From positions 1-64,000 of IMG/VR virus record IMGVR_UViG_3300011116_000920: 64,000 bases of DNA. The stretch is one strand, 5' to 3'. Below, piece after piece: positions 38,070-45,319 of this stretch. The stretch's first letter is position 1. Each line of letters starts with the position of its first letter. The notes under the pieces are model-generated. The model was not told the DNA's origin. It searched no databases and worked only from the letters and a program-made list of their open reading frames with translations. The stretch comes from a virus. The translations under genes were made by a program, and so were the position numbers.

Positions 38070-38489
38070 ATGGAACAACAGAAGAGTAAAAAGTTTGTAG
38101 GTAACGGCAGACTAATCACAACGAAAGATTCGACCGGCTTTGGTATGAGTATATGTATCACCGATCTATTCGAATTATGCATGAAGGATCCGGAAGTATC
38201 TCAATTCATTTATGTGTCAGAGAAGACCGGTAAGAAATATTTACCGCTTATCGCATGGCCACTAAAAGAAGTAAGAGACGAGGATAAGTTCCGGACCCAC
38301 GCCATTAGCATAGACACTTATAAGAAAGACGAAGCTAAAGGCCAGACATCATACACAGCAAAAGCAAACCCGGAGCCAAAGCCGAAGGCCGCACCAAAAG
38401 AGAATAAGTTCGACGATGTTTTTGAGAATGCATTTCCAACAGCAGCGGCTACAACTACAGTGTTAACGGATGACGATTTGCCATTCTAA
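38070..38489 (+). CDS. SSB-tailed protein (139 aa), putative single-strand binding
   Basis: The final residues DDDLPF are the acidic tip by which bacterial SSB proteins bind partner proteins (usually DDDIPF). It is preceded by a disordered alanine/proline/lysine-rich linker (about 92-130). The N-terminal 90 residues (KKFVGNGRLITTKDSTGFGM) could fit a small beta fold but are not a standard SSB OB-fold by eye. It may be a phage SSB or a decoy that recruits SSB-binding host enzymes. Confidence 0.55.
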   Translation: MEQQKSKKFVGNGRLITTKDSTGFGMSICITDLFELCMKDPEVSQFIYVSEKTGKKYLPLIAWPLKEVRDEDKFRTHAISIDTYKKDEAKGQTSYTAKANPEPKPKAAPKENKFDDVFENAFPTAAATTTVLTDDDLPF

Positions 38490-38533
38490 TCTTACATGAA
38501 TTAACTTTATATAACCATTAAATCTTTTAAAAA

Positions 38534-38719
38534 ATGCTATCAACAAGCGTATTAGTTTTATTATCTATCACATCCATTATCTTTATGATCATGGGTATAG
38601 CAGTTCTATCCGACAAAGCAAAAGTAGATTCTCCATGGGAAAAGAAAGTACCCGGATCCTTGCTATTGTTCTCCGGATTAGCTCTATCCCTCGCATGTAT
38701 CATAGACATACTTGGTTAA
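38534..38719 (+). CDS. Small membrane protein (61 aa), two helices
   Basis: Starts MLSTSVLVLLSITSIIFMIM; helices at about 3-22 and 40-59 separated by SDKAKVDSPWEKKVPGS. Closed by a strong terminator. Function unknown. Confidence 0.6.
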   Translation: MLSTSVLVLLSITSIIFMIMGIAVLSDKAKVDSPWEKKVPGSLLLFSGLALSLACIIDILG

Positions 38720-38731
38720 TGGTTGCATGTG

Positions 38732-38766
38732 AGAAGGGAACCGATGAAAGTCGGTTCCCTTTCTTT
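38732..38766 (+). terminator. Rho-independent terminator
   Basis: Stem AAGGGAACCGA / TCGGTTCCCTT, loop TGAAAG, followed by TCTTT. Confidence 0.85.
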
Positions 38767-39050
38767 ATGTTCTATCTCCCTGGTCACAAAAAAATATAAA
38801 AAAAATGTAAATGATTGATTGTCAATGGTATTTTAATTTCAAACATGTCAATTAGATCAAAAAAATGCATTTTATTCTATCTCCCTGGCCACAAAAAGAT
38901 CAAAAAAAACATAAAAAGTTGACAATCAATGCTATTTTTTATCAACATTTCTCATAAATGCACAGTAAAATGTATAAAAAATGCACAAATGATGTAAAAA
39001 TCCATCATTAAGCATGTTTTTTTAATGTAATGTTGCAAAAATCAAACAAA
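38767..39050 (+). repeat. Non-coding region with paired direct repeats before the RHH gene
   Basis: TTCTATCTCCCTGG-C/T-CACAAAAA occurs at 38770 and 38874. Each copy is followed by a T/A-rich stretch and then GATTGTCAATGGTATTTT (38817) or GACAATCAATGCTATTTT (38921), in which the TTG-TCAA core is inverted between copies. The rest is poly-A rich (CAAAAAAA, AATGCACA). Such paired repeats are typical of autoregulator operators; the next gene encodes a ribbon-helix-helix-like protein. Confidence 0.55.
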
Positions 39051-39671
39051 ATGGAAAAAATTAATAGAAAAGGCATCCCATATAAGAAGGATGCGGACAA
39101 ACAAACCACTAGTGTTATTATTAGAGTAACAGAAGGCCTAAAGAAAACAATTCAAGACGCAGCTACTAAAGAGAATAAAACTGTGTCCGAAATGCTTAGA
39201 GACCTTACTTTAAACGATAAACCTATAAAGAAACCCGTTAAAGCAACCGTTAAAAAAGCAGTTGTTAAAGAAGAGGCTAAAGCAGTTGTTAAAGAAGAGG
39301 CTAAAGCAGTTGTACAAAAAGAGAAAAAGAACAAGAAAAAGCTAGCATGGAACGGTATATTTGGTGGTAATAGAGTCTATCAACATATAATAATTTGGCA
39401 TGACGTTAAAGCGGAAGTCCCGGCCGATGCTGCAAGAAGTTACGATAGATACCATGAAGACATCCATGTAGATGGTTGTAAGTTATTGTTATTAGTTAAG
39501 GTAAAAGAGGATGGTGAAACATATCTTGAGCTAGAAGAAGGATGGTATGATGCTAAGATGGACAGAAATCACATATATAGAGAGAAAGGTGCAGAGGGAA
39601 AGGTTATCGCCTACGCTTTTGTACAGGCCATCGAACCCATAATGATATTTAATAAAACAGAAGAAGACTAA
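39051..39671 (+). CDS. Ribbon-helix-helix-like protein with charged repeats
   Basis: The 206-residue protein has an N-terminal block TSVIIRVTEGLKKTIQDAAT then KENKTVSEMLRDLT that fits an Arc/MetJ-type ribbon-helix-helix (strand, helix, turn, helix). Next is a low-complexity basic segment with EEAKAVVK repeats, then a 100-residue domain with IIIWHDVKAEVP. RHH proteins bind DNA as dimers, and the repeats directly upstream could be its operator. Start ATG 39051 follows AATCAAACAAA; seven extra codons exist upstream. Confidence 0.6.
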   Translation: MEKINRKGIPYKKDADKQTTSVIIRVTEGLKKTIQDAATKENKTVSEMLRDLTLNDKPIKKPVKATVKKAVVKEEAKAVVKEEAKAVVQKEKKNKKKLAWNGIFGGNRVYQHIIIWHDVKAEVPADAARSYDRYHEDIHVDGCKLLLLVKVKEDGETYLELEEGWYDAKMDRNHIYREKGAEGKVIAYAFVQAIEPIMIFNKTEED

Positions 39672-39676
39672 AACAA

Positions 39677-39811
39677 ATGGAAGAAAATAACGAACATTGG
39701 ATATCTAAACTAACGGATAAACAGGTATACATCATATCTTTCATCCTAATAGTCACTCCAACACTCTTATATTATGGATTTAAATATGTGTTTAATCTGC
39801 TTTCCAATTAG
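39677..39811 (+). CDS. Tiny membrane protein (44 aa)
   Basis: Starts MEENNEHWISKLTDKQVYII; one helix from about 16 to 40. Five nt after the RHH-like gene, so in the same operon. Confidence 0.55.
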   Translation: MEENNEHWISKLTDKQVYIISFILIVTPTLLYYGFKYVFNLLSN

Positions 39812-39869
39812 ACATCAAAGAATCCATTTTAAGGCATATAGCGTTCATTCTGCTGCATCTTCTCATACC

Positions 39870-39905
39870 GGGTGGAACTAGATGAAGGGTTCCACCCAAA
39901 GTTTA
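39870..39905 (+). terminator. Terminator-like hairpin
   Basis: Perfect stem GGGTGGAAC / GTTCCACCC, loop TAGATGAAGG, followed by AAAGTTTATT. Confidence 0.7.
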
Positions 39906-40318
39906 TTAGGAGCCAACTGTGAGGGAAAAAAAGGCATTCGATGAAAAAATTCGCCTGATTCCCCCCGCCTTATCTACATACTAAACCACATGCACTACAA
40001 TTTAACTTACCACATAGAACGTATTTTTTGCTGCTCATTTCCCGATACTTGCACATCACTTCCAGTACTACTCCTACACGTTATTGATTTATTCATCTTA
40101 TTTTTATCATTTTCTTTCATTTATCATCTATCTTTTCATGTTACAGTCATATTGATTAGGATTACATTTATTATTCTTTATGTTCTTGATATGCTTTATA
40201 GATGATTTTATATTGGATGTCTTTATTAGCTGTATGTAGATGTTATATGGATGATGTTAGAATGTTATATGGATGATTTTATATTAGATTTGTATTATCA
40301 TGTTATTTTTATGTTTTA
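39906..40318. repeat. AT-rich non-coding gap with ATGTTATATGGATGAT repeats
   Basis: From 40180 to 40310 the sequence is built of degenerate units like ATGTTATATGGATGATTTTATATTAGAT, related to the repeats at 13.8-14.3 kb. A 71-codon plus-strand ORF at 39990 lies in this composition and is probably spurious. No other gene is visible. Confidence 0.55.
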
Positions 40319-40350
40319 TTTGGATATTATTATTTTATGTTGTATCTTTG
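40319..40350 (+). promoter_or_regulatory. Bacteroidota-type promoter
   Basis: TTTG (40319), 20 nt, TATCTTTG (40343). First promoter of the 40449-42409 operon. Confidence 0.75.
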
Positions 40351-40448
40351 TATTCATGTTATATAATGTATATTGATGTTATTATTTAATTTTATTATTT
40401 AATTGCTGGGATTGTGTATTATGTAGTGTCCCCGCGCAAAAGTAGAAA

Positions 40449-40742
40449 ATGATTGACTTAAATGATATGGAAAGGAAATTGGATGAAGCATTGAGTAAAG
40501 AGACTAAAGAAACATTGACTGATTTTGTAAACATGAAAAGAAACAAAATGGAAAAGACAGCCGTAGAATGGTTGATTGATTGGATGAAGTCAAATCAATA
40601 CTTTATAGGAAATGATTTATTAGAGGCAGCACATACAGCTAAGGCAATGGAGTACTTCCAAAATAAAAAAATGTATGAGAGAGGTGCCGAAGATTTTGTA
40701 AAAAAAGTTAATCAATTAAGTAAACCATCATCTAATGAATAA
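40449..40742 (+). CDS. Small helical protein (97 aa)
   Basis: Starts MIDLNDMERKLDEALSKETK; the middle part AVEWLIDWMKSNQYFIGNDL then LLEAAHTAKAMEYFQNKKMY is a pattern seen in small Bacteroidota phage proteins. Overlaps the next gene by 8 nt. Function unknown. Confidence 0.65.
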   Translation: MIDLNDMERKLDEALSKETKETLTDFVNMKRNKMEKTAVEWLIDWMKSNQYFIGNDLLEAAHTAKAMEYFQNKKMYERGAEDFVKKVNQLSKPSSNE

Positions 40743-41106
40743 TGAATTTGTAAGCTATGAAGTTGCATCAGAACTTAAAGAATTAGGATTTGATGAATCT
40801 TGTTTTGGATATTATGATTGCGAAAGAGATTTTAAATTTTTACCTAATAAAAGTGAATTTCTTGAATGTGAATTCGCTGCACCGACATTTTCTCATGTAT
40901 TTAGATTTTTTAGAGAGAAGTATGATCTTTTTGGATGTATTGATTTACATGTGAGTACACCTCTTCATTGGTATGTAAGAATTGATAAAATTTCTATTAA
41001 TGATTATCTTTACCATTCAGAAGATGATTTTATATATTATGCGAATTACGAGGATGCGGAGTTAGCTTGTTTAATGAAATTAATTGAAATTGTTGAAAAT
41101 GTATAA
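40735..41106 (+). CDS. Small phage protein, tandem paralogue 1 (123 aa)
   Basis: Contains LKELGFDESCFGYYD, APTFSHVFRFFREKYDLF and YEDAELACLMKLIEIV. These three blocks define a family common in Bacteroidota phages; two more copies follow directly. The conserved LGFDExCF, APxFSxxFRFFRxK and AELACLxKLI suggest one structural scaffold with a variable middle. Function unknown. Confidence 0.75.
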   Translation: MNNEFVSYEVASELKELGFDESCFGYYDCERDFKFLPNKSEFLECEFAAPTFSHVFRFFREKYDLFGCIDLHVSTPLHWYVRIDKISINDYLYHSEDDFIYYANYEDAELACLMKLIEIVENV

Positions 41107-41108
41107 TT

Positions 41109-41501
41109 ATGATGAATGAACTTATTTCTTATAATGATTCTTTAATGCTTAGAGAATTGGGATTTGATGAGGCATGTTTTGCTTGGTATAGTAAGGGTCA
41201 ATTAATACTTGAACATCATATCATATTTACTGGAGATCAATATTACATGAGAGAAGAGGATTGTAATGCCCCCACATTTTCTCAGGCCTTTAGATTTTTT
41301 AGAAAGAAATTTAATCTTTTTAGTTGTGTTGAATTACATCTTAACTTTCCTATCCGTTATTATTTTATGATTGAGGAAATTGGTAATGATGATTTTGTTT
41401 ATCACACAGAAAATGAAACCATATTTTATGATAAATATGAGGATGCGGAAATAGCTTGTTTAAAACTATTAATTGAATTAGTTAAAAATAAATCAATATG
41501 A
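41109..41501 (+). CDS. Small phage protein, tandem paralogue 2 (130 aa)
   Basis: Has LRELGFDEACFAWYS, APTFSQAFRFFRKKFNLF and YEDAEIACLKLLIELV. Closest to paralogue 1. Begins with two ATG codons. Overlaps paralogue 3 by 4 nt. Confidence 0.75.
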   Translation: MMNELISYNDSLMLRELGFDEACFAWYSKGQLILEHHIIFTGDQYYMREEDCNAPTFSQAFRFFRKKFNLFSCVELHLNFPIRYYFMIEEIGNDDFVYHTENETIFYDKYEDAEIACLKLLIELVKNKSI

Positions 41502-41929
41502 AACATACCCTTGAATTGAAAAAAGAATTTGTAAAATACGAAGTGGCGGTAGAACTTAAAAAATTAGGATTTGATGAGCCTTGTTTGGGTAGATGGTTAG
41601 TGGTAAAAGAATGGGAGGAACCAACGGGAGAAATTATACTACAATTAGGAACTAAAGCGGAGGACTATGATAAAAGTCAATGTCCAGCACCCCTATTTTC
41701 TCAAGCATTTAGGTTTTTTAGGGAGAAGTATCAATGGCAATCATACATAGAACCAACTTCTGATCAACATAGTCGCGAACTTGGATACAACTATTATCTT
41801 TGGAATTATAAAACAGGTGAGGAATATAATACAATGCCTCAAAATTGCCCCTCCGGAGATTGGGAATTTGAAAAGTATGAAGATGCAGAATTGGCATGTT
41901 TAATTAAATTGATTAAAATAAACTCATGA
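41498..41929 (+). CDS. Small phage protein, tandem paralogue 3 (143 aa)
   Basis: Has LKKLGFDEPCLGRWL, APLFSQAFRFFREKYQWQ and YEDAELACLIKLIKI. The middle part differs from the other two, with an extra LGYNYYLWNYKTG segment. Overlaps the next gene by 4 nt. Confidence 0.75.
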   Translation: MKHTLELKKEFVKYEVAVELKKLGFDEPCLGRWLVVKEWEEPTGEIILQLGTKAEDYDKSQCPAPLFSQAFRFFREKYQWQSYIEPTSDQHSRELGYNYYLWNYKTGEEYNTMPQNCPSGDWEFEKYEDAELACLIKLIKINS

Positions 41930-42141
41930 GACTAACACCGAAAGAAAAAGCAGAAGAATTAGTATTGAGGTATCTAAGAATCGATAATAATACTAAAGAA
42001 TGGTTTAATTCGTATATAGCAAAACAATGTGCTTTAATTGCAGTTGATGAGATATTAAAAGCAAGAGAAGTTAGTCCAGGGGGATTAATTTTAGATGGAG
42101 ATTATTGGTTAGAAGTTAAAGAGGAAATTATTAAACTTTAA
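41926..42141 (+). CDS. Small helical protein (71 aa)
   Basis: Starts MRLTPKEKAEELVLRYLRID and continues with AKQCALIAVDEILKA; this pair of helices is a small protein common in Bacteroidota phages next to the LGFDExCF family. Function unknown. Confidence 0.7.
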   Translation: MRLTPKEKAEELVLRYLRIDNNTKEWFNSYIAKQCALIAVDEILKAREVSPGGLILDGDYWLEVKEEIIKL

Positions 42142-42154
42142 AAACAATTATAAA

Positions 42155-42409
42155 ATGTCAGAAGAAAAAGCATTGTTAGCAGCTCATATTTTAGAGAGAC
42201 TTACTAAATTTAGACGTATTTTTAAAATCTTAGCAGAAAGTAGAGAGATACCTGAAATTGTATTTAGATGTAAAGATATTAACTTTAAGGAAACTACTTT
42301 ACATATTAATGGAGAGGATGCAGGATTGAAGAGTATTTTTGTTGAGTTTAATAAAGATGCTATAAGTAATCATATTTTTAGACTAGAGGAAGAATTAGAG
42401 AATTTGTAG
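42155..42409 (+). CDS. Small hypothetical protein (84 aa)
   Basis: Starts MSEEKALLAAHILERLTKFR, mixed charge, with VFRCKDINFKETTLHINGED. Last gene of this operon; followed by CCCCGCGGAAAATTAA (42414) and class C copy 17. Confidence 0.6.
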   Translation: MSEEKALLAAHILERLTKFRRIFKILAESREIPEIVFRCKDINFKETTLHINGEDAGLKSIFVEFNKDAISNHIFRLEEELENL

Positions 42410-42443
42410 ATTCCCCCGCGGAAAATTAAGAAACTATTAACAT

Positions 42444-42482
42444 AGGAGGAGTTGACTTTATCGAATATTCCTCCTATATTTG
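42444..42482 (+). promoter_or_regulatory. Class C dyad promoter, copy 17
   Basis: Arms AGGAGGA / TCCTCCT; GTTG (42451), 20 nt, TATATTTG (42475). Two TTAAx boxes 11 nt apart upstream. It lies 8 kb away from the rest of the class. Confidence 0.8.
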
Positions 42483-42513
42483 CAACATAATATTTACCAA
42501 TTACAAAAATGAT

Positions 42514-42876
42514 ATGATAAACGAGCTAAGAAAAAAAGAAGCACAACAAATTAAAAACGAAAACATGATAAACAAGATTAATGAAGAAATTGCGGAGCAG
42601 TTTGGTTTAAACTTTGATGAATTACTAGATGATTTTTTAGAAGATTCTTATAATGAACATAGGCGAGGATCTACATTCTATGTACAATCTATTGTGGAAA
42701 TAGATGAAGAGAATTATCCGGATATTGATAAACAACTTTATGGTTATTGGCAAACAAATCAATATGTTTTTAGCGATGATTACGGTTATGACAAAAGAGA
42801 TATTGATACCTTAACGAGAGTAACCGTAAAAGAAAAAACTGTTATTGAAAAATATTGGGAAGAAGTAGAAAATTAA
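42514..42876 (+). CDS. Hypothetical acidic protein (120 aa)
   Basis: Starts MINELRKKEAQQIKNENMIN, then an acidic helical region (FGLNFDELLDDFLEDSYNEH) and a closing strand region. Driven by class C copy 17. No family recognised. Confidence 0.6.
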   Translation: MINELRKKEAQQIKNENMINKINEEIAEQFGLNFDELLDDFLEDSYNEHRRGSTFYVQSIVEIDEENYPDIDKQLYGYWQTNQYVFSDDYGYDKRDIDTLTRVTVKEKTVIEKYWEEVEN

Positions 42877-42886
42877 TGGTAAAATT

Positions 42887-43390
42887 ATGAACAAAGAATT
42901 TCCAGCATCTTATAAGCATTTAATTTCCCTAGCGCCCAGGACATTGAAAGAGTTATTATTCAATCAATGGGGAGCTAAACAAAACGTAGTATGGCATCCA
43001 GAGGGGAATACCTTAAAGCATATTATTGTAGTATTGCGAAGAGCTTATGAAGAGTATCCGGATAATCCTAATATAATAATGGCAGCTCTATTCCACGACT
43101 TAGGGAAAATGGAAACCTATGGTATAAACGAAAAAACGGGGCAGCCAACTGCGTATGGACATGAACATAAGTCAGCAGAGTATGTTTTGCAGTATAAAGA
43201 TTGGATCCTGTCTTTTGAGGGAACGGACATTGAATCCATACATTTTATAGTAAAGAATCACATGTTGGTAAAGTACCCCAATCCCGTGATAGAATCCATG
43301 AGACCCTTTAAGCGAGAAGCCATTGAAAATCATAGGTCATTCAATGATTTAATATCTTTCTCTACAATCGACAAAGGAGGAATTATTTAA
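42887..43390 (+). CDS. HD-domain phosphohydrolase
   Basis: The 167-residue protein has the HD-superfamily metal ligands: H45 in TLKHIIV, the HD pair at 70-71 in ALFHDLGKM, H92/H94 in YGHEHKSAEY and a distal histidine in VKNHMLVKY. HD enzymes hydrolyse phosphate esters of nucleotides. The layout (LKHIIVVL...ALFHDLGK...GHEHKSAE) is like small 5'-nucleotidase or HDIG relatives. It could control nucleotide pools or second messengers. Confidence 0.85.
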   Translation: MNKEFPASYKHLISLAPRTLKELLFNQWGAKQNVVWHPEGNTLKHIIVVLRRAYEEYPDNPNIIMAALFHDLGKMETYGINEKTGQPTAYGHEHKSAEYVLQYKDWILSFEGTDIESIHFIVKNHMLVKYPNPVIESMRPFKREAIENHRSFNDLISFSTIDKGGII

Positions 43391-43407
43391 CTTTAAAAAC
43401 ATAAATT

Positions 43408-43668
43408 ATGAGCTCAATATCAGTAGAGATAGATGTCGACTTCGAGGATTACCTAGATGAAATTGTTTATGAATTTAAGAACAGTAATCGTTTCAGGCGA
43501 CAGCTATTAAAAGCAATGGAAGAAGAGGATATTAAAGTGGTCGACAAAAATGATGAAAATGAGGATGATGATGAAAGATGTGTATGGATTAATAAAATTT
43601 TAGTTAATTATTGGAAGTTGACTCAAGAAGAAACTGATTTAATTAAAAAAATTGCAGATAGATTTTAA
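43408..43668 (+). CDS. Small acidic protein (86 aa)
   Basis: An acidic 86-residue protein starting MSSISVEIDVDFEDYLDEIV, with KNDENEDDDERC in the middle. Eighteen nt after the HD gene. Unknown family. Confidence 0.6.
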   Translation: MSSISVEIDVDFEDYLDEIVYEFKNSNRFRRQLLKAMEEEDIKVVDKNDENEDDDERCVWINKILVNYWKLTQEETDLIKKIADRF

Positions 43669-43683
43669 AATGACATGAAATAA

Positions 43684-43714
43684 TTTGTTTTTGTCATTTT
43701 TATTCGTATCTTTG
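43684..43714 (+). promoter_or_regulatory. Bacteroidota-type promoter
   Basis: TTTG (43684), 19 nt, TATCTTTG (43707). Confidence 0.75.
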
Positions 43715-43747
43715 TGTATTATTATTTCACTTTTAAAAATATTAATT

Positions 43748-43945
43748 ATGTCTAAAGAATCGTCTAATTCAGGTGTTAGTTTCATGGGTGCATTAACTAT
43801 CCTATTCACTGCCTTAAAACTTACTAATTATATAGATTGGTCTTGGTGGTGGGTTCTGTCTCCTATGTGGCTTCCGCTATTTGTTTTATTAATGTCTGCG
43901 GGACTAATATCGGTTATTAAGTATGTTAAAAGTACAAAAAAATAA
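43748..43945 (+). CDS. Small membrane protein (65 aa)
   Basis: ATG 43748 follows the promoter and leader ATTTCACTTTTAAAAATATT; an upstream ATG overlaps the promoter. One or two hydrophobic helices (about 12-26 and 33-58, rich in tryptophan). Function unknown. Confidence 0.65.
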   Translation: MSKESSNSGVSFMGALTILFTALKLTNYIDWSWWWVLSPMWLPLFVLLMSAGLISVIKYVKSTKK

Positions 43946-43951
43946 ATAGTT

Positions 43952-44215
43952 ATGAGTAGTTTTGATTATCAAGGTTTAACGCCTAAAAGAGTATTTCCGG
44001 AGTCTATGGATGAAAGTCTCATTGGAAGAAAAGTAATGTATAAAGAGGAATGGAATAATGTCAATGTTCAATATGAGCATGGTACCATCACTTCATTTAA
44101 TGAGAGATATATTTTTATTGATTTTAGAGGTAATGGATTTGGGCAAGCGTGTAAATATCATAATGTCTTGTTAGCCCCCACGAGTATTGCCCCTCACATT
44201 TGTACACTACCTTAA
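43952..44215 (+). CDS. Small hypothetical protein (87 aa)
   Basis: Beta-rich 87-residue protein with LIGRKVMYKEEWNNVNVQYE and HGTITSFNERYIFIDFRGNG, the strand order of a small SH3-like barrel. Overlap or 6-nt spacing links it to the upstream membrane protein. Function unknown. Confidence 0.6.
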   Translation: MSSFDYQGLTPKRVFPESMDESLIGRKVMYKEEWNNVNVQYEHGTITSFNERYIFIDFRGNGFGQACKYHNVLLAPTSIAPHICTLP

Positions 44216-44229
44216 TTAAATCTTATATC

Positions 44230-44865
44230 ATGTTGTATGTTAGTATTGATATTGAAACAAGTGGATTGAATCCTAAGAAAGATCAAATCCTATCATTTGG
44301 AGCAATCATTGAAGATACAAGTAAAATGTTATCATTTGAAGATTGTCCTAAGTTCTATGCTACTGTTATTCATAGACGTATTAAAGGATCTCCGAAAGCA
44401 TTATTGATGAATGTAGATTTAATTAAAGACATTTCAGATTATTTAGAAAATGAGGATTTAAGTTTAGATGATGAAAATAATACATGGAATGGAATTTTTA
44501 TCGATTCTTTTTTATTGACTGAATCTTTTACTACATTTCTACATACTCATGGATTTAGACATGTTAATTCTAAATATAGGATAAATGTAGCTGGAAAGAA
44601 TTTTGCTATGTTTGATATGTTATTCTTAAATAATCTTCCTGGATGGAATTGTCATGTTCATGTTAATAAGAGAGTGTTGGACCCCGCAATTTTATATTTT
44701 GATTTGATAAGAGATTCCGAGTTACCATCTTTAGATATATGTAAGATGAGAGCTAAGATTGATGGGGATGTTAGTCATAATGCTTTATTGGATGCATGGG
44801 ATGTTATTCAATTAATAAGACATAAATTTGAAATGACTCACAGCGGAAAATTAACATCTTATTAA
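44230..44865 (+). CDS. DEDDh 3'-5' exonuclease (DnaQ-like)
   Basis: The 211-residue protein carries the four acidic residues and histidine of DEDDh exonucleases: D7 and E9 in YVSIDIETSG, D129 in AMFDMLF, and H193 and D198 in VSHNALLDAWD. These degrade DNA or RNA from the 3' end and act in proofreading, RNA maturation or host nucleic-acid turnover. ATG 44230 was chosen over a weaker upstream start. Its end carries CAGCGGAAAATTAAC, a variant of the recurring motif. Confidence 0.85.
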   Translation: MLYVSIDIETSGLNPKKDQILSFGAIIEDTSKMLSFEDCPKFYATVIHRRIKGSPKALLMNVDLIKDISDYLENEDLSLDDENNTWNGIFIDSFLLTESFTTFLHTHGFRHVNSKYRINVAGKNFAMFDMLFLNNLPGWNCHVHVNKRVLDPAILYFDLIRDSELPSLDICKMRAKIDGDVSHNALLDAWDVIQLIRHKFEMTHSGKLTSY

Positions 44866-44870
44866 TAAAG

Positions 44871-44963
44871 ATGGATAAACGTAAGGACAGCGTAATAGCT
44901 TGTAAAAAGGTTTCCGAAAAAGTTGCAAATTCAAATCCTGTCATTTCTGCAAAAAAGTTATAA
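44871..44963 (+). CDS. Tiny basic protein (30 aa)
   Basis: A 30-residue ORF (MDKRKDSVIACKKVSEKVAN...) begins 5 nt after the exonuclease stop and ends before the next leader. Lysine-rich. The surrounding DNA could also be read as a very degraded tRNA, so confidence is low. Confidence 0.35.
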   Translation: MDKRKDSVIACKKVSEKVANSNPVISAKKL

Positions 44964-44987
44964 AAAATAACACTTTAAAACAAATAA

Positions 44988-45311
44988 ATGATGTTTAGAA
45001 AATTAAAAAGAGTATGGTCGTATAATAGTTATTCGTACATACCAAAATTTCAAGAAACGTTTCCTGAATTACGAAATGTGTCGTATGAGGATATGTGTGA
45101 CAGATGGCAATCTCTTAAGATTGATTTCTATACGGAGGAGAAAACAGAAGCAAAATGGTGGGTAAGATTAACTCTTCCATTGGCCTTAATGGTTGTTATA
45201 GTAATGTGGATTGGACTTCCTTTTCACTATATATTTACGGGTAAATGGTCATATAGCCCCGGAGACAAAAGCCGAGTTTTAAATTGGTTTCGGTCTTTAG
45301 GAATTAGTTAA
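44988..45311 (+). CDS. Small membrane protein (107 aa)
   Basis: Starts MMFRKLKRVWSYNSYSYIPK. One strong membrane helix (about 60-82, VRLTLPLALMVVIVMWIGLPF) and a basic aromatic C-terminus. Leader AACACTTTAAAACAAATAA is of the array type. Precedes tRNA-Leu. Confidence 0.65.
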   Translation: MMFRKLKRVWSYNSYSYIPKFQETFPELRNVSYEDMCDRWQSLKIDFYTEEKTEAKWWVRLTLPLALMVVIVMWIGLPFHYIFTGKWSYSPGDKSRVLNWFRSLGIS

Positions 45312-45319
45312 ATTAACAT

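Noticed and set aside
39990-40205. 71-codon plus-strand ORF in the 40 kb gap
   Set aside because: Composition follows the surrounding AT-rich repeats and no promoter or leader precedes it.
44871-44963. Degenerate tRNA reading of the region around the 30-codon ORF
   Set aside because: Only a 5-bp GACAG/CTGTC stem is found; D-, anticodon and T-arms do not form.
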